16,787 nucleotides of DNA, from assembly GCA_964620595.1 (NCBI GenBank), contig CAZUHP010000061.1, positions 1 through 16,787 on the forward strand. Reading direction: 5' to 3'. Both the position numbers and the translations under genes were made by a program. Each line of letters opens with the position of its first letter. Positions within the stretch are counted from its first letter, which is position 1. The notes under the pieces were generated by a model. It worked only from the letters and a program-made list of their open reading frames with translations. It had not been told where the DNA came from and made no database searches. Positions 1 through 6,622 of this stretch are shown in pieces. The stretch comes from Desulfocarbo sp964620595. GTDB taxonomy: Bacteria; Desulfobacterota; Desulfarculia; Desulfarculales; Desulfarculaceae.

Positions 1-193
1 TCATCTTGCCCGCAAAGTCGATCATGAACCGCTGCTGGGCGATGAGATAGGCCAGTGCCTCCAAGAACAGGCGCACCGGGTCGCCGGGGTAGAGGGTGCG
101 GCCGGCCACCTGCTGGTACTTCTCGATGATCTGCCGCTCCACCGCCTCGGTGTCGGTTTCGCAGAAATCTATCTCTGGCAAGTTGACGTTCAT
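1..193 (-). CDS. J: Baseplate assembly protein J (gpJ/gp47 family), 5' part only
   Basis: This is the N-terminal 64 residues of a baseplate J-like protein; the rest lies beyond the left edge. The family forms the outer baseplate wedge of contractile tails, next to the gp25/gpW protein. Visible family signs are an acidic start (NLPEIDF), a helix with the pattern AVERQIIEKY, and the hallmark stretch GRTLYPGDPVRLFLEAL at about residues 30-46. The ATG overlaps the TGA of the upstream gp25-like gene (ATGA), so the two are probably translationally coupled. The neighbour order gp25-J is conserved in P2-like and Mu-like tails. What follows downstream (gpI, tail fibre) cannot be seen. Confidence 0.9.
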   Translation of the reverse strand, partial: MNVNLPEIDFCETDTEAVERQIIEKYQQVAGRTLYPGDPVRLFLEALAYLIAQQRFMIDFAGKM

Positions 194-510
194 ACTTCGG
201 TCCTCAAGCTGACGCGGGGAATAATACGGCCGTCGGCCGCGTCACTGGCGCTGGGCTCCCAGTCCACCTGGACGACCTTGGCCCGGGGCTCGTAGCGGCC
301 CACCTGGTCGATGATCTCGGCGGCGAGCAATGCCTGGGCCCGGGGGGTGGGCTGGTCCAGCACGGTGAAGGACAGCCCGAAGTCCCGGTCCAGGGGCACG
401 CTGCCCTTGGGCGTGGTCAGGATCATGCGCACGTTCTGGACGACCTCTTGCATCTCGTCCTCCGGGGCGATGACCACCTCGCCCCGCTGCGCCACGATCA
501 ACATCTCCAT
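190..510 (-). CDS. W: Baseplate wedge protein, gpW/gp25 (IraD/Gp25-like) family
   Basis: This 106-residue protein of the T4 gp25 / P2 gpW family is an inner baseplate wedge component that helps nucleate sheath assembly. The family pattern is clear: an N-terminal acidic helix (EDEMQEVVQNVRMILTT), then PKGSVPLDRDFGLSF, then a helix (RAQALLAAEIIDQVGRYEPRAKV) and a beta-rich C-terminus. I start it at the ATG at 510 because that codon overlaps the TGA of the upstream gpU gene (ATGA) and has a purine-rich GAGGGAG upstream. An in-frame start at 531 would add only seven residues (MLEGVSL) with no better site. It lies in the tail operon between gpU and gpJ. Confidence 0.9.
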   Translation of the reverse strand: MEMLIVAQRGEVVIAPEDEMQEVVQNVRMILTTPKGSVPLDRDFGLSFTVLDQPTPRAQALLAAEIIDQVGRYEPRAKVVQVDWEPSASDAADGRIIPRVSLRTEV

Positions 511-893
511 CAGCGATACTCCCTCAAGCACACGTCGGCCTGGACGAACAGCAGCTCACCCAGGTCGGTCAGGTGCCGCCACACCGCCTTGACCTCCTCC
601 AGCACGAACACGCCCAGCGGCCGGCCGTCTATCACCAGCCAATGGGCCTCGTGGCCGGCCAGCAGGCCCTGCAGGCGCTCCAGTTCCCGGCGGGGCCGGC
701 AAAAGCGGTGGTGGAAGCGCATCTGCAGATTCACCTCGGTCAGGTCCAGGCCCAGGAACTGGAGCTTCTGCTCCAGACCCAGCACGTCGTGGGTGGCGTA
801 GCGGGCGTGGCGCCGTTCCTCCAGTTCCTGGAAGTTGCGCACCAACTCCTGGCTGGTCTCGAACACCACCGGTCCCAGGGAGCCTATGGACAC
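510..893 (-). CDS. U: Tail protein gpU (P2 gpU family)
   Basis: This 127-residue protein begins with the typical gpU sequence IGSLGPVVFETS and continues with RYATHDVLG, a hydrophobic LEFIG-like strand (LQFLGLDL) and the late signature HWLVIDGRPLGVFVLEEV. P2 gpU is an essential tail protein needed for completion and assembly of the contractile tail. The start is GTG at 893, overlapping the end of gpV by 10 bases. In P2 itself gpU follows the tape measure (T) and precedes D. Here it sits between gpV and the wedge gene, so the module has been rearranged relative to P2. Confidence 0.88.
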   Translation of the reverse strand: MSIGSLGPVVFETSQELVRNFQELEERRHARYATHDVLGLEQKLQFLGLDLTEVNLQMRFHHRFCRPRRELERLQGLLAGHEAHWLVIDGRPLGVFVLEEVKAVWRHLTDLGELLFVQADVCLREYR

Positions 894-1417
894 GGTTTAT
901 CCTCCTTGGGCGGCTCCACCGGCTTCAGCTCGGGCTCGCCCGGCTCGGTGATGATGGGGTCGGGCATCTTGACCGACCCCGCCTTGAGCACGATCTCCTC
1001 CGCCGCCAGGGTCAGGCTCCCCCGGCAGTGAACCTGCATCTCGCCGCTTCCGCGGTCGTACTCCACCCAGGCGCCGTCCTGCCAGCGGAGGTGGGCCTTG
1101 TCCGGGCTGGCCACGGGCACCACATCCGCGAGGCTGTACAGGGCACCCAGTACGAAGCCCACCTCCAGGCCCAAGGGCAGGAACACGCAGAGCACCTGCT
1201 CGCCCAAATCGGGCAGCCAGTAGCCCTTGTCACAGCGGGTCTTGGGCGCCAGCACGGGCAGGATGTGGCTCGTCTGGCATTGGCTGTCCGGCATGAGCAC
1301 CCGCACGGCGCCCAGCTCGGGGTAGAGCTGCTGCACCAGTCCCAGCCGCAGGGTCTGGTCCAGGCGCCGCTCCAAGGCGTCCAGGCGCGATTCCAACGCG
1401 GTCAACTCCTCTAGCAT
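884..1417 (-). CDS. V: Baseplate spike / assembly protein V (gpV, Mu gp45-like)
   Basis: This 177-residue phage_base_V-type protein should trimerise into the membrane-piercing spike at the tip of the tail tube. An N-terminal helix rich in Leu and Arg (residues 1-27) is followed by an OB-fold-like beta domain (about 28-105, including LPVLAPKTR and GYWLPDLGEQVLCVFLPLG). After it comes a beta-helix-like stretch (about 110-150, LRWQDGAWVEYD to LAAEEIVLKAG). The last 25 residues are rich in Pro, Glu and Lys, and I do not see the HxH iron-binding apex known from P2 gpV. The gene starts at an ATG sharing one base with the stop of gpD (TGATG). The identification rests on fold-level pattern and synteny. 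Confidence 0.85.
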   Translation of the reverse strand: MLEELTALESRLDALERRLDQTLRLGLVQQLYPELGAVRVLMPDSQCQTSHILPVLAPKTRCDKGYWLPDLGEQVLCVFLPLGLEVGFVLGALYSLADVVPVASPDKAHLRWQDGAWVEYDRGSGEMQVHCRGSLTLAAEEIVLKAGSVKMPDPIITEPGEPELKPVEPPKEDKPCP

Positions 1418-2430
1418 CAGCTTGCCTGCCTTTTCAGGAGAGTCAGTTCCGTGGTGTAGCCGCCCTGGCTGTCCAGCTCGTGGCGCGCGGTCTCTACGAA
1501 GTAGAGGCCGTCGAACAGGCCGAAGCCCTTCACCGTCACCGTGGTGGCCGCGTGCAGGGAAGGCTCGCCCACCAGGGTGAAGTGGGCCTCCACCTCGGCC
1601 CGGTTCTTGGCCTGCAGGCGGGCCGCGGCCACCTTCTTGGCCTCGGCCAGGCTCTCCACCCGCTGGTTGATGCGGAGCACCTCGCCGGTGGGGGGCGCGC
1701 CGGGGGCGTGGTGCTCGTAGCGGAGCAGTTTGCGGTGGCGGGGGTCCCAGTAGCTCACCACCGCGGCCCGGTACACGTCGTGGGCGTGGGTCTTGAAGCT
1801 GTAGCGCTTTATCCAGGAAACTCCCCGCTCCAGGCGGGCGGAGGGGGGCCGGCTGTCCCAGCGGCCGTTGGCATAGACGATGAGCTTTTCGCCGGCCACC
1901 TTGAGCAGGTTGTCGGTGTCCTTGCAGAGGCGGAGCAGGAAGTTGAGGTCACCCTCCTGGCGCTGCTCCTTGCGTTCCCAGGTGGCGTTGTTGCCCTCCC
2001 ACATCAATTTCAGGCCGGCCCGCTCGGCGATGTCGCCGGCGATGCTGTGCAGGTCGGCCGACTCCCAGACCCTCACCTTGCGCTCGGTGCGGGAGTTGCG
2101 GGTGATCCGGGCGGTGAAGCCCTTGATGCTCACCATGTCGGGCGGGCCCTCCAGGGTCACCTCGTCGATCTCGAAGTCGCCGCAGTCCAGCAAGTTCTTT
2201 CCGCTCGGGCTGTGCCAATCCTGGCAGATGATACGGGCCTGCACCCGCTCGCCCTTGCCCGGGAAGTGGGGCCCGCGCCACAGGCCGTCGCGGTCCTCCA
2301 GGCGCACCTCCAGCTCGTCGAGCTGGGCCTGGGCGTAGTCGGTGTAGCTGACCCGCTCGCTCTGCAGGTCCAGGTTCACGCCCCGGTAGACCAGCTCCAG
2401 CTTGGCTCTCCTGGCTAGCGTTCTTTCCAC
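1417..2430 (-). CDS. D: Tail hub protein, late control gene D family (gpD)
   Basis: This 337-residue protein belongs to the gpD / T4 gp27-like hub family, which links the tube to the spike. Typical stretches are the N-terminal beta domain with DYAQAQLDELEVRLEDRDGLW (about 31-51) and the strand set ending FTARITRNSRTERKVRVWE (about 104-122). A helical segment SIAGDIAERAGL follows, then the signature EGDLNFLLRLCKDTDNLLKV (about 158-177). The C-terminus (TVTVKGFGLFDGLYFVETARHELDSQGGYTTELTLLK) closes like other gpD proteins. The start is GTG at 2430, preceded by GGAGG at suitable spacing, and it overlaps the 3' end of gpX by 16 bases. Length fits the family (P2 gpD is 387 residues). Confidence 0.92.
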   Translation of the reverse strand: MERTLARRAKLELVYRGVNLDLQSERVSYTDYAQAQLDELEVRLEDRDGLWRGPHFPGKGERVQARIICQDWHSPSGKNLLDCGDFEIDEVTLEGPPDMVSIKGFTARITRNSRTERKVRVWESADLHSIAGDIAERAGLKLMWEGNNATWERKEQRQEGDLNFLLRLCKDTDNLLKVAGEKLIVYANGRWDSRPPSARLERGVSWIKRYSFKTHAHDVYRAAVVSYWDPRHRKLLRYEHHAPGAPPTGEVLRINQRVESLAEAKKVAAARLQAKNRAEVEAHFTLVGEPSLHAATTVTVKGFGLFDGLYFVETARHELDSQGGYTTELTLLKRQAS

Positions 2431-2633
2431 AGCGGGGGCACCTCCTCCAGCCGGGGGCTCACCTCGGGCAGGACGAGCCTCTTGCCGGCCGGGAACAAGA
2501 CCAGGTTCCGGTGTTGGGGGTTGGCAGCCATGAGCGCCTGCATGAACATCTCGCTGCCCAGCTCGCGCTTGGCGATGAGATCCCAGGCATCGCCCTGGCT
2601 GGTGGTGTAGGTCTTAACCGCTGACCGCGCCAA
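2415..2633 (-). CDS. X: Tail protein X (LysM-like), gpX family
   Basis: This 72-residue protein matches the short gpX family, a LysM-like fold found in tails. Family signs are KTYTTSQGDAWDLIAKRELGSE followed by ANPQHRNLVLFPAGKRLVLPEV. The reading frame overlaps the end of the tape measure gene by 20 bases, so the start codon needs care. I use TTG at 2633 because a perfect GGAGG lies seven bases upstream and no ATG or GTG is available before the conserved core. Placement between tape measure and gpD is usual for P2-like tails of many Proteobacteria. Confidence 0.88.
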   Translation of the reverse strand: MARSAVKTYTTSQGDAWDLIAKRELGSEMFMQALMAANPQHRNLVLFPAGKRLVLPEVSPRLEEVPPLWKER

Positions 2634-5034
2634 AGCTGACCCTCCGTTGACGATGGAACATGTCGCGCACTATCTCCTCCACCTCGCGGCGCAGGCGCTC
2701 CCGGGACTGGGTGAGCACCTGCTCCAGGCCCTGGGCCGTGGCGCCGGGCGCCAGGTTGACCACCTGGTTGATGTTCACGTCGATCCTTTCCGAGGCCGCC
2801 GGGGGGAGGCCCGGTTGCTCGCGGAGGGACTGGTCCCCGGGCAGGGGGCGCTCCTGGGGAGCAGGCTGCTCCTCGCCGGAGGACTGCTCCTGGGAGGCGT
2901 TCGCCATGTCGCGGGCGGCCAGGGCGATGTCCACGGCCGCCGAGGCGGCGGTGCCCACCCCGGGGATGGTGCTCAGGAGTCCACTGGCCAGTTCTCCGGC
3001 CGCGCCGAGCCAATCGCCGGACATGGCGCGCTGGGCGGCAAAGGCCGCCCCTGCCACCAGGGAGACACCGGGTATCTTCTTGAGCAGGCCCTTGAGCACC
3101 GACTTGCCGGCGATCTTGGCGCCGACCTTGGCGGTTAGCTTGCCGGCGGCCTTGGCGGTGGCCTTGCCGCCGACCTTGCTGAGGATTCCTCCGCCCGCAT
3201 GCTGCAGGAGGCGGGAGCCTGCGCCTGCCAGGTGGGAGCCCGCGCTCTTGAGGCTGGGCATCACGCGCCCCAGGCCGGGAACCATGCCCGCCAGGCCGGA
3301 AAGCATGCCTCCGAAGCCCTTGCCGCGGGGGATGATGTTCTTCAAGCGGGAGAACAGGCCCTTGCCGCGGGGGATGATGTTCCTAAAGCGAGAGAGCAGG
3401 CCCTTGCCGCGGGGGAATATGCTTCTGATGCGGCGGCCAAAGCCTTTGATCTTTTCCCAGATGCGCGAGGGGGCGAACCGCCTCCCGAATTTTCCCTTCC
3501 CGCTTCTGCCACGGGACCTGTTGCCGCGGCGGGAAGCTCCCCGCTTGTCTTTTTTCCTGCCTTTGCCTTTATTCTTTTTCTTGCCGTCGCCCTCGCCGCC
3601 TTCAGGCAGCCAGGAGTCGCCCCCCGACCCGAAGCCGTCGGGCCAGTTGACCACCTCCACCGGCTGGACGTCCTGGCCGGCGCCGATGAGCCAGGAGCCG
3701 AGCCGGGCGAGGCGGGATTTCCCCTTGCCGCGGCCACCGGCCGCCCCGCCGCGCCAGGCCCGGCCCAGGCCGGACATCTCGCGGTATACCTTGCGGATGG
3801 TGCCCACCGCGCTGGCGGCGCCCACCGCGATGGTGCCGGCTCCGAACACCAGGTCCATGGTGTCGTCGCCGGCCAACGCCACCAGGTCGGCCAGGCTCTG
3901 GAGGGGGCCGGTGAGCCGCTTCTGGGCGAAGCGCTGCCACACGGTCTCCAGGCTCTGCAGGGAGGCGTTCAAGGCGCCCGCCGCCCGGCCGGAATCGCCC
4001 AGGAGCTTGCCGGGGTCGTCCTTCACGGCCAGCAGGCTGTCCAGGGAGGCCAGGCGGCCCTGCTTCTGGTACTCGGCCACCAGCACCTTGGCGGCATTGT
4101 TGCCGAGCAGGCCGCTCAGCTTGGCGAGGTCGCCGCCGGTGGCCTCCACGATGTCGCTCAGGATGGCCGGCACCGAGCGGAACACGCGCCTGCCCTGGGC
4201 CAGGGCGTCCTGGTCCCATATCTCCACGCCCAGCCCGCGAAGCTCGCCGGACTTCTGGGCGAGGTTGTTGATCATCGCCTCCACCGCGCCGGCCGCCCGC
4301 TCCGGTGACCCCAGGCCCTGGTTGAAGACCTGCAGCAGGGCCCCCATCTCCTTGACCGCCTGCGGGCCGACCCGGCCCAGGCCGGTGTAAGCCGCGATCA
4401 CTCCCTTGCCCTGGGCCGCCAGGCTGCGGAGGGAGAGGGAGCCGGCCTTTGCCTGGTTGACCAGGGCGCTGATGACCCGCAGCATGTCCTCGCCGCCTTT
4501 TAGGTCGAAGCCCTTTGCCAGCTCGGCCACCAGGGCGCCCGCGTCCTCCCCGCGCATGCCGGCCCCCTGGATGAGCAGGCCGATGTTCTGGAGGTTGCGC
4601 TGGGCCAGGTCCAGGTCGCCCGTCTTGGCCACGATACTTTCGATCGCGTCCAGGATCCGGTCGGGCGCCACCCGGATGTTTTTCTGGCTGGCGGCCCGGA
4701 ACAACTCGTCCGTGAGCTTCTGGATCTCCTCGGGGCTCTTGTTGGCCTGGCTGCCCAGGCGGGCAAGGCGCTCCTGCAGCTTGCCCACCGCGTGCAGGGT
4801 GGCGATCACCCCGTTGCCCGCGGCCAGGGCGGCCCCGGCTCCGCCGCGGTTGGCAGCGGCGCAGTGCTTGGTGACCTGCGCGGTCAGAGCCTGGCCGTCG
4901 GGGCGGGCGGCGCCCTGGGGGGAGGCCGCCCCCAGCCGCTGGCAGAGACGCTCGGCTCGGGCAAGGATCTTGCGCAGGGCCGGGGACACCACCACGGTGA
5001 TATCCAGTTGGTTGTTGCTGAGGCGTTCGCTCAT
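2614..5034 (-). CDS. T: Tail tape measure protein (gpT-like, TP901 core)
   Basis: This 806-residue tape measure protein is the internal ruler and putative membrane-active cargo of the tail tube. P2 gpT has 815 residues, so the tail should be near 120 nm at the usual 1.5 Å per residue (inference). Residues 110-360 resemble the TP901 core (SPEEIQKLTDELFRAASQ, LQNIGLLIQGAGMRGEDAGAL). A hydrophobic segment lies near 390-413. Residues about 480-575 are extremely basic and include 14-residue repeats. A second hydrophobic block, rich in Gly and Ala, lies at about 654-710, and the C-terminus is a helix of coiled-coil type. The ATG overlaps the E' stop (ATGA) and has an AGGA site. The basic block is the unusual part. 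Confidence 0.93.
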   Translation of the reverse strand: MSERLSNNQLDITVVVSPALRKILARAERLCQRLGAASPQGAARPDGQALTAQVTKHCAAANRGGAGAALAAGNGVIATLHAVGKLQERLARLGSQANKSPEEIQKLTDELFRAASQKNIRVAPDRILDAIESIVAKTGDLDLAQRNLQNIGLLIQGAGMRGEDAGALVAELAKGFDLKGGEDMLRVISALVNQAKAGSLSLRSLAAQGKGVIAAYTGLGRVGPQAVKEMGALLQVFNQGLGSPERAAGAVEAMINNLAQKSGELRGLGVEIWDQDALAQGRRVFRSVPAILSDIVEATGGDLAKLSGLLGNNAAKVLVAEYQKQGRLASLDSLLAVKDDPGKLLGDSGRAAGALNASLQSLETVWQRFAQKRLTGPLQSLADLVALAGDDTMDLVFGAGTIAVGAASAVGTIRKVYREMSGLGRAWRGGAAGGRGKGKSRLARLGSWLIGAGQDVQPVEVVNWPDGFGSGGDSWLPEGGEGDGKKKNKGKGRKKDKRGASRRGNRSRGRSGKGKFGRRFAPSRIWEKIKGFGRRIRSIFPRGKGLLSRFRNIIPRGKGLFSRLKNIIPRGKGFGGMLSGLAGMVPGLGRVMPSLKSAGSHLAGAGSRLLQHAGGGILSKVGGKATAKAAGKLTAKVGAKIAGKSVLKGLLKKIPGVSLVAGAAFAAQRAMSGDWLGAAGELASGLLSTIPGVGTAASAAVDIALAARDMANASQEQSSGEEQPAPQERPLPGDQSLREQPGLPPAASERIDVNINQVVNLAPGATAQGLEQVLTQSRERLRREVEEIVRDMFHRQRRVSFGAVSG
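3317..3423 (-). repeat. 42-bp tandem repeat inside the tape measure gene
   Basis: Two nearly identical 42-bp units start at 3317 and 3359, and a third diverged copy starts at 3401. They encode 14-residue amphipathic basic units, GKGLLSRFRNIIPR and GKGLFSRLKNIIPR, preceded by a degenerate unit ending RSIFPR and followed by GKGFGGML. The period keeps the reading frame, so unit number can change without breaking the gene. The near identity of the two central units at DNA level suggests recent duplication. Confidence 0.85.
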
Positions 5035-5416
5035 TTGGTCCTTTTCAGCCAGTGGGTCAAGCTCGAATGCCAGGCGGCCAGGTCCTCACAGGTCATGGCC
5101 AGGTAGGCGGCCGGCCCCCCGCCGGCGTGGCGGGCCAGGTCCAGCACCATCTGCCGGCAGGCCTCCGGGCTCAGGAGAAAAAACCGCTCAGGGCCTCCTG
5201 GACCCGCATGAAGTCCGCCACGTCCAGTTGCTCGATGTCCTCGCGCGGCCGGCCGCAGAGACGGGAGGCCAGCACCACGTCCTTTTCGTAGTCCGCCAGG
5301 TCAGAGAGCGATTCGATGGCCAGCACGTCGGCCACGGTGGGGCGCCGCAGCTCCAGCACGGACACCGATCCCTCGGCCAGCTTCAGGGGATGCTTCAAGG
5401 TCAGCTTGGTGGTCAT
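5031..5416 (-). CDS. E': Tail assembly chaperone gpE+E' made by -1 frameshift
   Basis: This is the predicted fusion product. The E frame is read from 5416 to the slippery heptamer T TTT TTC at 5183-5177. A -1 slip then continues through 48 further codons to the TGA at 5031-5033. The extension starts LLSPEACRQM, contains TCEDLAAWHSSLTHWLK and ends RTK; total length is 128 residues. P2 uses the same arrangement with a T-rich slippery site to make gpE and gpE+E', whose products chaperone the tape measure. The E' stop overlaps the tape measure ATG (ATGA), as expected for a real coding frame. The extension has no start codon and ribosome binding site of its own at the expected place. Confidence 0.85.
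5171..5416 (-). CDS. E: Tail assembly protein gpE (unshifted product)
   Basis: This 81-residue protein belongs to the phage tail assembly chaperone family of P2 gpE / Mu gp41. Visible family signs are an N-terminal beta strand pair (TLKHPLKLAEGSVSVLELRRPTVADVLAIE), then an acidic helix and a second helix (VADFMRVQEALSGFFS). It starts at ATG 5416 with a GAGG site seven bases upstream, 16 bases after the lipoprotein stop. The zero frame ends at TGA 5171, two codons after a run of six T followed by C. Partial ribosome slippage there would give a minor longer form. The short form should be the more abundant chaperone. Confidence 0.88.
   Translation of the reverse strand: MTTKLTLKHPLKLAEGSVSVLELRRPTVADVLAIESLSDLADYEKDVVLASRLCGRPREDIEQLDVADFMRVQEALSGFFS
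5177..5183 (-). promoter_or_regulatory. Programmed -1 frameshift site T TTT TTC
   Basis: Read in the E frame (GGT TTT TTC TCC TGA), the heptamer fits the X XXY YYZ rule exactly, and the stop lies two codons later. The -1 frame stays open for 48 codons to the tape measure start. The equivalent site in P2 is a T-run too. A GGAG-containing, GC-rich stretch follows and could fold or act as an internal Shine-Dalgarno stimulator (inference). Confidence 0.82.
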
Positions 5417-5432
5417 GCCACACCTCGTTCGG

Positions 5433-6062
5433 TTAGGGTTGGGATTGGGTCGGGGCCTTGTCGCGGTCGGAACCGCTCTGCCCGCCCTGGTTGTAGTCCC
5501 GGCCCAGGTGGTGGGCCCGGGTGTCGGTGCTGTGCAGGGCCACGGTGCCGTGGTCGCCGGTGGTGACCCTGGCGGCGTCCACCTGGCTGCTGCCCAGCAC
5601 GATGGTGCCGTGGTCGCCGGCGTGGACCTGGTAGCCCCGTTGGTCGAGCGCGGTCTTGAGCGCGTCGAACCCCCAGAACCAGGGAAGCTGGTCCAGGCCC
5701 TTGATGGCCACCTCCTTGGCCCCGCCGATCAAGGCGATGAGCACGTCGGCGATGGTGGCCGGGTCCTGGTAGCGGCTCATGTCGGCCAGGCCCACCAGGG
5801 CCAGCATCACCCGGGCGTCGGGGGCGCGGCGCACCGACACCCGCACGTTGACCATGGGCTTTCGGGGGTCGCTGGGCGCCACGGTCATCTCGTCTCCCAG
5901 ACGGAGCTTGCCCTGGCCGATCAGCTCGAGCAGTTGGCCCAGCTTGGCGGCCTGGCTCTTGCGGGCCTCGTTGGCCACCGTGGTCTGGCCAGCGTCCAGG
6001 GTGGCGCAGCCGCTGGCCAGAACCAAGGTGACCAGGCAACAAAGGATCGTCCTGTTGCGCAT
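5433..6062 (-). CDS. Lipoprotein of unknown function encoded inside the tail operon
   Basis: I do not recognise the family. The 209-residue protein has a clean lipoprotein signal: Arg at 2 and 4, a hydrophobic stretch, and lipobox LASGC with Cys19. Ala at +2 predicts outer-membrane sorting. Residues 40-165 form a mixed domain with VNVRVSVRRAPDARVMLALVGLADMSRY and an alpha segment IADVLIALIGGAKEVAIKGL. The C-terminus (about 155-190) has two repeats starting GDHGT (GDHGTIVLGSS and GDHGTVALHST), then a His/Asp-rich, polar tail. I start at ATG 6062, which has AAGGGA seven bases upstream. A GTG at 6080 overlaps the tube stop (GTGA) and would add six residues. It lies between tube and chaperone genes, where P2-like tails normally have none. 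Confidence 0.85.
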   Translation of the reverse strand: MRNRTILCCLVTLVLASGCATLDAGQTTVANEARKSQAAKLGQLLELIGQGKLRLGDEMTVAPSDPRKPMVNVRVSVRRAPDARVMLALVGLADMSRYQDPATIADVLIALIGGAKEVAIKGLDQLPWFWGFDALKTALDQRGYQVHAGDHGTIVLGSSQVDAARVTTGDHGTVALHSTDTRAHHLGRDYNQGGQSGSDRDKAPTQSQP

Positions 6063-6076
6063 GAAACGTTCCCTTG

Positions 6077-6601
6077 TCACCTTCCCAGGTGGTCGTTGAC
6101 CGCCCTGAGGTAGTCCACGCCGTCGACCACGAACTTGTAGTTGAGCTTGTCGATCTCCATCCGCTCCCGGCCGTCGACCAGGAGCTTCAGGTAGTAGACC
6201 TCCAGCTCGGTGGCGGTCTCCATCTGCTTGCCGGTCTCCAGCTTGCCGAGGCCGGTCTTCTTGGGCAGCCCCTTGACCACCAGCTTCACCGGCCGGGGGG
6301 TGAGCTCGCCCTCGGCCGCGTCGTGGTACTGCACCGACCCGCGCAGGTCCAGGTGGTGCCCCTTGGGGGCGGCCAGGGCGGTGGCGTTGGCGGTGATCAC
6401 CCGCCAGTTGAGGCTCAGGGTCATGCTCTGGGTGTGGGCCAGCACCGGGCTGTCCAGCTCGCCGGCGATGCCGGCGCCCGAGACGGTCTCGGTCATGAAC
6501 TCGATGTCGGGCAGGTCCACGTCCGCCACGCCCAACAGATCCACTCCGTCCAGGTAGGCCCTGAAGGCGATGAGCTTTTCGGGGATCGGGTTGATAGGCA
6601 T
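6077..6601 (-). CDS. FII: Major tail tube protein (FII family)
   Basis: This 174-residue protein matches the P2 FII tube family. It starts PINPIPEKLIAFRAYLDGVDLLGVADVDLPDIEFMTETVSGAGIAGE, the standard N-terminus with the loop that contacts neighbouring rings. It continues with TQSMTLSLNWRVIT, and ends with the family motif of a tail-assembly strand (EVYYLKLLVDGRERMEIDKLNYKFVVDGVDYLRAVNDHLGR). Hexamer rings of this protein form the rigid inner tube. The ATG has a very strong AAGGAGGAG site, fitting a highly expressed structural protein. It follows the sheath gene by 21 bases. Confidence 0.95.
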   Translation of the reverse strand: MPINPIPEKLIAFRAYLDGVDLLGVADVDLPDIEFMTETVSGAGIAGELDSPVLAHTQSMTLSLNWRVITANATALAAPKGHHLDLRGSVQYHDAAEGELTPRPVKLVVKGLPKKTGLGKLETGKQMETATELEVYYLKLLVDGRERMEIDKLNYKFVVDGVDYLRAVNDHLGR

Positions 6602-6622
6602 GAAAACTCCTCCTTATCCGGA

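Noticed and set aside
1480..2418. Long plus-strand frame opposite gpD (312 residues)
   Set aside because: Antisense shadow caused by high G+C; composition of Gly, Leu, Ala, His, Val typical for reverse frames, while the minus strand encodes a clear gpD.
2660..4390. 576-residue and 369-residue plus-strand frames opposite the tape measure
   Set aside because: Shadows of the tape measure gene; apparent repeats (PLPRGMM) mirror the 42-bp units of the real gene.
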